A stretch of 31,825 nucleotides of DNA from assembly GCA_900769955.1 (NCBI GenBank), contig CAAGIP010000142.1, forward strand, positions 1 through 31,825. The letters are read 5' to 3'. The position numbers and the translations under genes are program-made. This DNA comes from Spirochaetia bacterium (GTDB taxonomy: Bacteria; Spirochaetota; Spirochaetia; Sphaerochaetales; Sphaerochaetaceae). The notes below the pieces were generated by a model. The model was not told the origin of the DNA and made no database searches. It saw only the letters and a program-made list of their open reading frames with translations. Shown here in pieces: positions 22,187 to 29,009 of this stretch (position 1 is the first letter of the stretch; each line of letters opens with the position of its first letter).

Positions 22187-23161
22187 TCAGTTCTGCTTTC
22201 CGCCTTTGATGACATATGCTGCAGTGGATGTTATGTCAGACGGGATCTCAAGACCGAGCTTGGCGGCAACGTCGAGGTTGACATAGAGTTCAAGGCTCTT
22301 CACGTCGAGGTAGTTGATCCCGATTTCAGAGGGAGCTGTGCCCTTGAGGACCTTTTCGATGAGCTCTCCTGTAAGAAGACCGCTCTTGTAGTAGTCAAAT
22401 CCGCCTGCAAGAAGTACTTCAGTGTCAAAGGAAGAGGTTGTGTCTGCTGAGAAGAGAGGAACCTTCTTTGACATACATACATCGGAAAGAGCGGTGATGG
22501 CACTTACAACCGTGTTGTCCGTTGCAACGTACATTGCATCGACGCGGTCAATGATTGACTGAGCCGCAACACGGACTTCGGCTGAGTTGGAAACCGCAAC
22601 GGTTACAAGCTCGACGCCCTTTGCATTGCATGCATCCCTGAATGCTTCCATCAGTGTGATGCCGTTTGCTTCACTTGAGGTGTAGACCATACCGATCTTC
22701 TTTGCGCCTGTAATGCTCTCGATGAGCTCAAGATGTGATTCCACGGGAACCATGTCGGATACACCGCAGACATATTCACTTCCGGTAAGACCCGCACTTA
22801 CGGGATCGGTTACGGATGAATAGACCTGGTATGTGGTGGGGAGGGCATTGAAGATTGCCTGGGCAGTCGGTGTCGCGATACCTACTGCGATGTCAACCTT
22901 TTCTTCCTTGAAGAGGGCTGCGATCGAGGCACATGTGGAAATATCGCCGTTTGCATTCTCTTCCCTGATCGTGTAGGAAAGGTCTGTGGTTGCAAGGTAG
23001 TCGCTGATACCCTGGGCGATGCTGTCAAGTGCAGGGTGCGTCAGAAGCTTTGATACACCGATTTTGTACTGAGCTTCCCCTGATGCTTCCTTTGCACCTG
23101 ATGCGAATATGAGTGATGATGCGATTAAAAGTATGGCTGTGAGAGTGAGCAGTTTTTTCAT
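22187..23161 (-). CDS. ABC transporter substrate-binding protein (TrpX-like, ABC_sub_bind family)
   Basis: A 324-residue periplasmic binding protein. The leader has KK, a hydrophobic core and an FASGAKEA end, the pattern common in spirochaetal solute-binding proteins; it lacks a lipobox Cys. The mature part has the two-lobed family signatures ITHPALDSIAQG-like (here LTHPALDSIAQGISDYL), VGIATPTAQA, SVTDPVSAGL, KKIGMVYTSSEANG and FSADTTSSFDTEVLLAGGFDYYKSGLLTGE. Characterised relatives bind tryptophan or other aromatic amino acids, but the ligand here is not proven. AGGAG lies 8 bases before the ATG, with a good promoter. Confidence 0.92.
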   Translation of the reverse strand: MKKLLTLTAILLIASSLIFASGAKEASGEAQYKIGVSKLLTHPALDSIAQGISDYLATTDLSYTIREENANGDISTCASIAALFKEEKVDIAVGIATPTAQAIFNALPTTYQVYSSVTDPVSAGLTGSEYVCGVSDMVPVESHLELIESITGAKKIGMVYTSSEANGITLMEAFRDACNAKGVELVTVAVSNSAEVRVAAQSIIDRVDAMYVATDNTVVSAITALSDVCMSKKVPLFSADTTSSFDTEVLLAGGFDYYKSGLLTGELIEKVLKGTAPSEIGINYLDVKSLELYVNLDVAAKLGLEIPSDITSTAAYVIKGGKQN

Positions 23162-23181
23162 GTGTGTTTCTCCTATGTCTG

Positions 23182-23210
23182 TTACTATAGGAAGAAACAG
23201 AAGAAATGTA
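23182..23210 (-). promoter_or_regulatory. Promoter of the ABC importer operon
   Basis: Minus strand: -35 TTTACA (23205-23210), 17-base spacer, -10 TATAGT (23182-23187), giving a leader of about 14 bases that contains AGGAG. Confidence 0.65.
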
Positions 23211-23252
23211 AAGATACTATTTAAAGAAACATTGAAAATTTTTCATAAGAAG

Positions 23253-23276
23253 AAAAAAGCCGCCCTTATGGGCAGC
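23253..23276 (-). terminator. Strong terminator after the acidic protein gene
   Basis: Minus strand GCTGCCC-ATAA-GGGCGGC followed by TTTTTT: a classic intrinsic terminator, 9 bases after the stop codon. Confidence 0.88.
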
Positions 23277-23284
23277 TCCCGGTG

Positions 23285-23539
23285 TCATTCAAAGTCAAAT
23301 GCCTCATCATCGAGGTCCTCGTATTCGGACTCCTCATCTTCATCGTCCATGATGAATCCGTCGGAGAATTCGTCCCCGTCATCATCGCGGAAGTCTTCCT
23401 CACCGTCGTCATCATATGACATGAAGTCGTCACCGTACTCCTTATCGTCGTAGGTATCCTCTTCCTCATCGTATTTTCCTGAGAAGTATCTTTCCTCCTC
23501 GAGGTCAAGATCCTCATCGTCAAATCTGTTTCTCATCAT
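23285..23539 (-). CDS. Hyperacidic 84-residue protein of unknown function
   Basis: I chose the ATG at 23539 because GGAGG lies 4 bases upstream; a longer frame starting further up would bury this site. By hand count 26 Asp and 18 Glu make up 44 of 84 residues, against 6 Lys/Arg, with 14 Phe/Tyr dispersed between acidic runs (SYDDDGEEDFRDDDGDEF). There is no signal peptide or membrane segment. It is likely disordered. The gene has a near-consensus promoter, a strong ribosome site and a strong terminator, so it is probably an abundant monocistronic product. Possible roles are a DNA mimic, a binder of basic proteins or metal ions, or an RNA polymerase delta-like factor; none is demonstrated. Confidence 0.8.
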   Translation of the reverse strand: MMRNRFDDEDLDLEEERYFSGKYDEEEDTYDDKEYGDDFMSYDDDGEEDFRDDDGDEFSDGFIMDDEDEESEYEDLDDEAFDFE

Positions 23540-23566
23540 TGGTCCTCCATCATCCTTTTGATGGAA

Positions 23567-23595
23567 TATATAAAGGCACTTGGCCAAATCGTCAA
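23567..23595 (-). promoter_or_regulatory. Promoter of the acidic protein gene
   Basis: Minus strand: -35 TTGACG (23590-23595), 17-base spacer, -10 TATATA (23567-23572). It lies back to back with the promoter of the pdxA-like gene. Confidence 0.7.
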
Positions 23596-23612
23596 GAAAA
23601 ATCCATTACTGT

Positions 23613-23641
23613 TTGAAAAGATGGGGGCAAAATAGTAGTAT
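23613..23641 (+). promoter_or_regulatory. Promoter of the pdxA-like gene, probably leaderless
   Basis: -35 TTGAAA (23613-23618), 17-base spacer, -10 TAGTAT (23636-23641). The ATG at 23649 follows after 7 bases. A TATAAT at 23639-23644 overlaps but has no spaced -35. Confidence 0.5.
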
Positions 23642-23648
23642 AATGAAC

Positions 23649-24665
23649 ATGATAAGATATATCGCGCTCCCGATGGGAGAAGCTGCCGGTGTAAGCCCGG
23701 AGATGATAATCAGGGCACTTGCCACCGAAAACCCAGCCGAATACGGCGGAGTTGTGGTGGTCGGAGACCTCAGACTTTTCAGAAAGGTATCGAGGGATAT
23801 CAGGGTCCCGCTTGCATTCACGGCTTACGTCGAAAATGACGGCGAACTCTCGGAAAGCCAGAAGGCAGGGGAAAACCGCATCTTCTATGATCTTCCGCTC
23901 ATCGACATGGATGAATTTGAGTATGGTAAGATAAGTGCCAATACGGGAAGGGCGACATACGCTTCAACCGCAAAGGCAGTGGAGCTCATCCAGAATACCT
24001 TTGCTTCCGCACTCGTTACCCCTCCGCTGGATGCGAGGGCTGTCAGGATGGCAGGCTTTGAGGAGTGCAGGTACCTCCCGATGATATCTGAGTTCTGCGC
24101 ATCGGGTCGCGGCATCACGATGCTCGATTCGTCGGGTGTGAAGATTTTCTCACACACCCACCACATACCTCTGAGAAAGGCCCTGGAGGAAATAACGTAT
24201 GAGAAGATACTCGACACGATCATCCATGTCGATTCCCTCACTCAGGGCAGTACTGTCTTTGACAATGACAAGCCGCTTGCAATAGCAAGTGTCAATCCTC
24301 ACCATGCCGACAGCCTTGGCTATGATGAGGAAGAAAGCGAAGTGCTCATTCCTGCCATCAATGCGGCACGAGAGATCGGAATTGACATAGTGGGACCTGT
24401 AAGCGGAGACCATCTGATGCACAGGGCAAAGAAGGGACTTTACAGGGCCGTCATCACGCTCTTCCATGATCAGGCGCACATAGCCGCAATGTCTTTCGAT
24501 TTCGAGCACACTGTTACCGTGACCTGGGGATGGCCATTCATCTCTGTCGGAGTCGACAGGGGGGCAATGCTTGAACGTGCGGGTCGCGGCATGATGAAAC
24601 CATACAATCTGATACAGGCGCTTCATATCGCCAGCAAATACATAGAAACAGGAGTAAACAGTTGA
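23649..24665 (+). CDS. PdxA-like 4-hydroxythreonine-4-phosphate dehydrogenase family protein, divergent
   Basis: A 338-residue protein of the PdxA family, NAD-dependent dehydrogenases acting on phosphorylated hydroxy acids (vitamin B6 synthesis, or threonate/erythronate breakdown in PdxA2). The opening IRYIALPMGEAAGVSPEM replaces the usual MGDPAGIGPEI. Two metal-binding His segments are kept, ASVNPHHAD and LFHDQAHI, and PFISVGVDRGAM matches the substrate loop. The third, GHTE, is not present: the aligned stretch reads MISEF, so one metal ligand appears lost. This argues against plain B6 synthesis and for a changed substrate or mechanism. ATG 23649 is chosen from the promoter position and family N-terminus. 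It overlaps the lipoprotein gene by TTGA. Confidence 0.82.
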   Translation: MIRYIALPMGEAAGVSPEMIIRALATENPAEYGGVVVVGDLRLFRKVSRDIRVPLAFTAYVENDGELSESQKAGENRIFYDLPLIDMDEFEYGKISANTGRATYASTAKAVELIQNTFASALVTPPLDARAVRMAGFEECRYLPMISEFCASGRGITMLDSSGVKIFSHTHHIPLRKALEEITYEKILDTIIHVDSLTQGSTVFDNDKPLAIASVNPHHADSLGYDEEESEVLIPAINAAREIGIDIVGPVSGDHLMHRAKKGLYRAVITLFHDQAHIAAMSFDFEHTVTVTWGWPFISVGVDRGAMLERAGRGMMKPYNLIQALHIASKYIETGVNS

Positions 24666-25789
24666 ACGTAAAAAGAAATTTCATGCTTATTGCCGTGCTT
24701 GCATCGATACTGCTGCTTGCAGTCAGCTGCGCCACAGGTGTGTCGATCACCTACAATCAGCCGGCTGAAATCAATATGGGTTCCTACAGGAACATAGCAG
24801 TTGCATCCACTGTCCCTTACAAGGGGATGCCCAATCCGCCTTTCTTCGTGCGCGCACTGGACTGGGATGCAACGTGGGATACATATGTTACATCATCATA
24901 TGATACTTCGATCTGCCAGAAGGCAGCAGATTACGCAACCCAGAAGCTGCTCACCACTCTTGAGAGATCAGGATTCTTCTCAATAACCGGACCGGAGAAG
25001 ACCGACGTGATGCTGAAGGCAGGCACTCTCGGTTACTCATCCGGTGAAGTTCTCGCAAAAAACGACATCGATGCGGTAATCATCCCCAAGATCACGAATC
25101 TCAATATCAATGAGTTCATCCAGTCCAAGAAAGTTCAGGAAAAGGATTATGACCATAAGGATAAGTACGGGAACCCGACAGTCGTCACAAAGACAAGGTA
25201 CTATCTCTACCAGAGTGTGGACATCGGCTACTCATACACGATAGTCGATGCGAAGACCAATCAGGTTGTCGCGGTCAAGAACTTCTCCGCAAGCGATTCC
25301 GATTACTGGGAAGTTGACAGGTACGGCTTCCTCACGCCTGATGTGTTTACGATGGTGAAGGGCATGATCGACGGCTTCCAGGGGTATATCACGAAACAGC
25401 TTGTTCCGACCACAGCCAGAAAGACCGTTTCCCTCATGGCAAATAAGCCAAAGGTTGAAGCCGTGAAGAGTGCCTATGATGCTGCTAAGGATGGATATAC
25501 TGCCCGTGCCGCGGAGCTCTTCCTCCGTGAGTACAGATCATCGGGACATCTTCCAAGCGGGTACAATGCAGCGCTGCTCACTGCGGCAACGGGAGATCTT
25601 GAAAGTGCCATTTCACTTCTAAGGGATATAAGCAGTCTTTATGCAAACAGCGATGTGGAAAAGCTGCTTTCCAGCCTCATTACAATCAAGAGCAGAAACG
25701 ATGAGGCGCTGAAGCAGATGAGCGGGGAAGTGACACAGAATCTCAGTGACACTAAGATGGATATTTACCAGGTTATCATGGGTAACTGA
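24662..25789 (+). CDS. Lipoprotein with CsgG/DUF6340-like N-terminal half and helical repeats
   Basis: A 375-residue envelope lipoprotein. The signal ends LAVSC with Cys23 as lipidation site. About residues 35-250 contain a fold reminiscent of CsgG/LPP20-type outer-membrane-associated lipoproteins: GSYRNIAVAS as a first strand, KLLTTLERSGFFSITGPE as the helix before a second strand, and DIDAVIIPKITNLNI. The last 120 residues look like tetratricopeptide-type helices (AARAELFLREYR-type segment, then GDLESAISLLRDISSLY). The start is TTG 24662 with AGGAG about 8 bases upstream, overlapping the stop of the pdxA-like gene. The fold assignment is by eye; function unknown. Confidence 0.78.
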   Translation: MNVKRNFMLIAVLASILLLAVSCATGVSITYNQPAEINMGSYRNIAVASTVPYKGMPNPPFFVRALDWDATWDTYVTSSYDTSICQKAADYATQKLLTTLERSGFFSITGPEKTDVMLKAGTLGYSSGEVLAKNDIDAVIIPKITNLNINEFIQSKKVQEKDYDHKDKYGNPTVVTKTRYYLYQSVDIGYSYTIVDAKTNQVVAVKNFSASDSDYWEVDRYGFLTPDVFTMVKGMIDGFQGYITKQLVPTTARKTVSLMANKPKVEAVKSAYDAAKDGYTARAAELFLREYRSSGHLPSGYNAALLTAATGDLESAISLLRDISSLYANSDVEKLLSSLITIKSRNDEALKQMSGEVTQNLSDTKMDIYQVIMGN

Positions 25790-25801
25790 CGGAGAATCAT
25801 T

Positions 25802-26158
25802 ATGAATAAGATTCTTTTTTTCGAAGGTGATGTGCCAGCCTTCACTGAAGGAAAGAAAACCGCACTTTTAAGGTTCAGCGACAACTCACTCACACTTCCC
25901 GCAGTCCTGACGAAGGACTTCACCGGGATGGATGCGAAGAGGGGCTTTGAACAGCTCAAGCGTTTCGTTTCTTCCGCTTCCTTTGAGGTGATAGTGCTTG
26001 ACGGATTTGCACCGGCACTTTCCGTTTCATCCCATAAGGATGACATAATAATGTGGCTCAACGACCACAGCAGTGAGCCCGATTTCCCGACCCTGCTGAT
26101 CACGGGCGGCGGCGGGGAGCTGCTTTCGGGGCTATGTGCTGAATTTAACCTAAAATAA
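25802..26158 (+). CDS. Small protein of unknown function, possibly a P-loop-less BtuR/CobA-like remnant
   Basis: A 118-residue cytoplasmic protein, 12 bases after the lipoprotein gene with GGAG before its ATG. The second half, SFEVIVLDGFAPAL then WLNDH and LLITGGGGELL, resembles the C-terminal half of ATP:cob(I)alamin adenosyltransferase BtuR (pattern YDLVILDE..AL, then VVITGRGAPPEL). The P-loop that should lie at the N-terminus is missing; only EGKKTALL stands there. It is therefore either a degenerate relative or a chance resemblance. A strong terminator follows. Confidence 0.65.
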   Translation: MNKILFFEGDVPAFTEGKKTALLRFSDNSLTLPAVLTKDFTGMDAKRGFEQLKRFVSSASFEVIVLDGFAPALSVSSHKDDIIMWLNDHSSEPDFPTLLITGGGGELLSGLCAEFNLK

Positions 26159-26218
26159 TTTAGGTGAAAATAACTATTTTTTCAGGTAAAATGTCCTGAT
26201 AGAAAGGAAATTTGCAAG

Positions 26219-26257
26219 AAACAAGGGTAAATTGCGTGTATTTACCCTTGTTTTTTA
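26219..26257 (+). terminator. Strong terminator after the small protein gene
   Basis: A 14-pair stem (AAACAAGGGTAAAT arm ending 26232; ATTTACCCTTGTTT arm from 26240) followed by T residues. A second weaker hairpin (GGGTA 26288-26292, TACCC 26305-26309, then GTTTTTT) lies just before the next promoter. Confidence 0.85.
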
Positions 26258-26317
26258 TTCTGAAAATAACTCAGGAAGACCATAAAAGGGTATTTTTCGG
26301 CGATTACCCGTTTTTTC

Positions 26318-26346
26318 TTGCAAGTTGAAAACAAGATCAATAAACT
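26318..26346 (+). promoter_or_regulatory. Promoter of the PHP-ATPase-RloB operon, probably leaderless
   Basis: -35 TTGCAA (26318-26323), 17-base spacer, -10 TAAACT (26341-26346). ATG 26354 follows after 7 bases and has no ribosome-binding site. Confidence 0.55.
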
Positions 26347-26353
26347 TCAATGT

Positions 26354-27004
26354 ATGAGTATGCTGGATATCCATACACACCTTCTTCCGGGTGTTGATGA
26401 TTCAAAGCTGGGAAAGTTTTCATTCTCAAAGATGATGAGATCGTACAGTGCCGTTGGCATTGATACTGTCTGTTTTTCGCCGCACATAAATGATCCCTAT
26501 GTCGACACGAAGATGGGGAAAATCGAGAAGACCTTCGAGTGGGCGAGACGTAAGGCTGAAAAGGAAGGAGTACGCGTATTTCTCGGATGTGAGCTTTACA
26601 TACGTGACGGAATTGATGCGGAGAGGATCTATCCCCATTTCGGTGAGTATGTGCTCTGTGAGACGAATGTAGACTTTGCTCCCGACTGCTACCTTGATTC
26701 ACTCAGGCGTCTGAGGGATAAGGGGCTGAAGATTATCCTTGCTCATGTGGAGAGATACAACTGGCTCTCGCCTGAAAGTGAAACATTCAGGATCCTCCGT
26801 GACGAGCTTGAATGCCTTGTGCAGGTGAATGCACGAAGTGTCAGCAGTGAGAAGGCCCAGTCATATCTCAGATCGGACGCCGTCGATTTCATCGCCAGCG
26901 ACAACCATGGAAATTTCGAATACCCTGCCATACTGATGGAGAAGATCGTGGGAAACCCAAGGGTATATCAGAAGATGAGCAGATTTGCTCAGAATATCAA
27001 TTAA
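26354..27004 (+). CDS. PHP-superfamily phosphatase (CpsB/CapC-type tyrosine-protein phosphatase family)
   Basis: A 216-residue metal-dependent phosphoesterase. The opening DIHTHLLPGVDDS carries the HxH metal pair (His7, His9). Further ligand segments are SPHIND, LGCELYI, AHVERY and the late SDNHG. The sequence fits the CpsB/YwqE group, Mn-dependent phosphatases that act on tyrosine-phosphorylated capsule kinases. No capsule genes or kinase lie nearby. Instead an AAA15 ATPase starts 11 bases after its stop and an RloB-like gene follows, so it may serve that system. ATG 26354 is supported by promoter position; ATG 26360 is also possible. Confidence 0.87.
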   Translation: MSMLDIHTHLLPGVDDSKLGKFSFSKMMRSYSAVGIDTVCFSPHINDPYVDTKMGKIEKTFEWARRKAEKEGVRVFLGCELYIRDGIDAERIYPHFGEYVLCETNVDFAPDCYLDSLRRLRDKGLKIILAHVERYNWLSPESETFRILRDELECLVQVNARSVSSEKAQSYLRSDAVDFIASDNHGNFEYPAILMEKIVGNPRVYQKMSRFAQNIN

Positions 27005-27015
27005 GGAGGCATCAT

Positions 27016-28257
27016 ATGCTGCTGAACATGACTATTGCGAACTTCAAGTCCGTGAAGTCGCCTCAGACTATCAGCTTTGAGGCTCTGAAGGACAACCGTC
27101 AGAACCCTGCCAAAGTCGTGGAGATCACTGAAAAGCTGAAGGCCATCAAGACCAGTGCGATCATAGGTCCCAACGGTGCGGGAAAGAGTTCATTTGTCCG
27201 CGCCCTTGAGGTACTTAACCGTGTCGTGACCGCTCCGGAGGAAAACGAGAATCCGCTTGCGGGTGCACTGACGGGTACCGTATTCGCATACGGTGTCGAT
27301 AAGACCACTCCCGCGGTCATTACCATCGAGGTTCTGCTCGACAAGGGCAAGGGTACTGAGGAAGAGCCCACCGTAATCGCCCTTTACACACTTGCCGCCA
27401 GCAAGGACAAGATCTTCGAGGAAACTCTCTACCACAGTTACAACGGCTCAAAGAAGCTGATGTTCGAAAGAAAGTACGATGAGAGCGACAACACATATGC
27501 ATACCGCTACGGTAAGATGTACCGAGGTGAGAAGAAGCGTCTGGCTGCCAGAATCCCCGATTCCGCTTCATTTTTAGGCTGGGCTGCAAGAAAGGGCGGT
27601 GAGACATGTTCCATGCTTTACAGCTGGTTCACGGACTCCCTTCACATACTGCCGATGGGTGTATCAGCCGCAACCGAGAGCTATATTGCAAGAATGCTCA
27701 CCGAACACCCATCCTGGAAGGAACAGCTCACGAACTTCTTCTGGGCAATGGACATTACCGATATCCGCCGTGTCGGAGTGCGTGATGACGGAAAGGTAAC
27801 CTTCACACACGTCTACATCAACGACAAGAAGGCTGACGGATATTCAAACCTCTTTACCCTTGAGAGCCTTTCACTGAGACGTCTCACACTGCTTGCGGTC
27901 GCATTCTTCGAGTGCTTCACCTCCCATAAGACACTAGTTATCGATGACTTCGGCATGCTGCTCCATCCCGATGTGCTCTGCCACCTCGTGGAGATCTTCG
28001 AAAGCTGCAATAAGGAAAGCCAGATGCTTGTCGTCGACTGCAATCCTTCCCTTCTGAAGGAAGGCCTTCTCAGAAAGGATGCGATCTGGTTTGCGGAGAA
28101 GAACCATGAATCAAGCACGACTTATTTCTCCCTTGCCGACTTTAAGGTGAAGAGGGGAAAGACATTAACACGTGAGAAATATCTTCAGGGTGCGTTCGGT
28201 GCCCTTCCGATTACCAGTGAGTTCTATTTCCAGGACAGTGAAAAGGAGGAAAAATAA
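27016..28257 (+). CDS. AAA15 (RloA/AbiL-type) ATPase with altered catalytic motifs
   Basis: A 413-residue ATPase of the AAA15 group found in RloAB/AbiL-type and related phage-defence pairs. It opens with FKSVKSPQTISFEA, and Walker A GPNGAGKSS (51-59) is intact. The family end is very clear: RKDAIWFAEKN, YFSLADFK and KYLQGAFGALPI. Yet the usual signature (ESxGTxR) reads ESLSLRR (283-289), the Walker B LVIDE reads LVIDD (307-311) with Asp for the catalytic Glu, and the switch His region reads VVDCNPSLL. ATP may bind but hydrolysis is questionable. GGAGG precedes the ATG. Its stop overlaps the start of the RloB-like gene by one base (TAATG), so the two are translated together. Confidence 0.88.
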   Translation: MLLNMTIANFKSVKSPQTISFEALKDNRQNPAKVVEITEKLKAIKTSAIIGPNGAGKSSFVRALEVLNRVVTAPEENENPLAGALTGTVFAYGVDKTTPAVITIEVLLDKGKGTEEEPTVIALYTLAASKDKIFEETLYHSYNGSKKLMFERKYDESDNTYAYRYGKMYRGEKKRLAARIPDSASFLGWAARKGGETCSMLYSWFTDSLHILPMGVSAATESYIARMLTEHPSWKEQLTNFFWAMDITDIRRVGVRDDGKVTFTHVYINDKKADGYSNLFTLESLSLRRLTLLAVAFFECFTSHKTLVIDDFGMLLHPDVLCHLVEIFESCNKESQMLVVDCNPSLLKEGLLRKDAIWFAEKNHESSTTYFSLADFKVKRGKTLTREKYLQGAFGALPITSEFYFQDSEKEEK

Positions 28258-28886
28258 TGGCACAGAGAAAAAGAAAATCAACTCCCTCTCTCGGGACACT
28301 TCTGCTTGTCACCGCTACCGAGGCGGAAGCCATCTTCTTCTCACAGATGAGAAAGGACTGCAGGTTTTCCAACCTTACTGTCATCCACAGCGGAGCAAAG
28401 ACACTTAAGGAGCACATAAACTTCACGGCCAAAGCAAAGTTCCGCGACCGCTTTGACACTGCCTTCGCGCTTTTCGGCTTTGATGACGTGAATACGAACA
28501 TGGCCGAAGTGAAGCAGGCAGAGGAGGAGTGCGCATCGAAGAGAATCAGTCTCTGCTACTTCAATCCCTCATTCCACCTCTGGATCTACCTCCATCTGGC
28601 AAAGCCCTCATCATTCATCATCGCATCCGAGCCGATGGAAAAGGCACTTGCCGACAAGATCCCGGGATATGCCATGACGAGTGAGTATCTCATGACAAAG
28701 GGCCTCAACCTCCACATGACGCTCTTCCCGCGCCATGCCGTTGCTGACCTGAATGCGAGGGAGTACAACAAGATTGCTCTCTCCGCAACGGGCTTTGCCG
28801 CAACGAACATGCCATCCCTCAATGCCGCCATAACCGAAATCTGCGGTCAGGCAGACATGAGCCACAACACAAAGGTTTTCAAATAA
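28257..28886 (+). CDS. RloB-like protein, partner of the AAA15 ATPase, with degenerate active site
   Basis: A 209-residue protein with the layout of RloB, the presumed Toprim-like effector that accompanies RloA. Compared with the family pattern as I know it, VCEGEKTE reads VTATEAEA (18-25), the acidic FDRDD reads FGFDD (73-77), and NPCFELWLLLHF reads NPSFHLWIYLHL (103-114). The fold is recognisable but key acidic residues are changed. An Arg/Lys-rich N-terminus (AQRKRKST) is retained, as usual. Start and stop with the ATPase overlap. The frame is intact and followed by a strong terminator, so it does not look like a dead gene. Confidence 0.72.
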   Translation: MAQRKRKSTPSLGTLLLVTATEAEAIFFSQMRKDCRFSNLTVIHSGAKTLKEHINFTAKAKFRDRFDTAFALFGFDDVNTNMAEVKQAEEECASKRISLCYFNPSFHLWIYLHLAKPSSFIIASEPMEKALADKIPGYAMTSEYLMTKGLNLHMTLFPRHAVADLNAREYNKIALSATGFAATNMPSLNAAITEICGQADMSHNTKVFK

Positions 28887-28892
28887 AACTTC

Positions 28893-28923
28893 AAGCCTGC
28901 CGGATCTCCGGCAGGCTTCTTTC
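28893..28923 (+). terminator. Terminator of the PHP-ATPase-RloB operon
   Basis: AAGCCTGCCGG (28893-28903) pairs with CCGGCAGGCTT (28908-28918), loop ATCT, then CTTT: an 11-pair stem. Confidence 0.85.
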
Positions 28924-28928
28924 CTTAA

Positions 28929-28983
28929 TTGAACATTTATCCGCCTTCTGTTAAATTAAAAAAAGCCGTATTTCACGCGGCTT
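28929..28983 (+). promoter_or_regulatory. Promoter of the membrane LuxR gene with hairpin at +1
   Basis: -35 TTGAAC (28929-28934), 17-base spacer, -10 TAAATT (28952-28957) preceded by TGT. Predicted +1 (about 28964) falls on the hairpin AAGCCG (28963-28968) with CGGCTT (28978-28983). Confidence 0.6.
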
Positions 28984-29009
28984 CATAATCCAGAAAAGGC
29001 GGAACAGCA

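Noticed and set aside
23397..23470. EF-hand calcium sites in the acidic protein
   Set aside because: DDDGDEFSD looks like a loop, but the regular 12-residue ligand spacing and flanking helices are missing.
26164..26271. Direct repeat TGAAAATAACT at about 26164 and 26261 as a CRISPR or iteron
   Set aside because: Only two short AT-rich copies with no regular spacing or further units.
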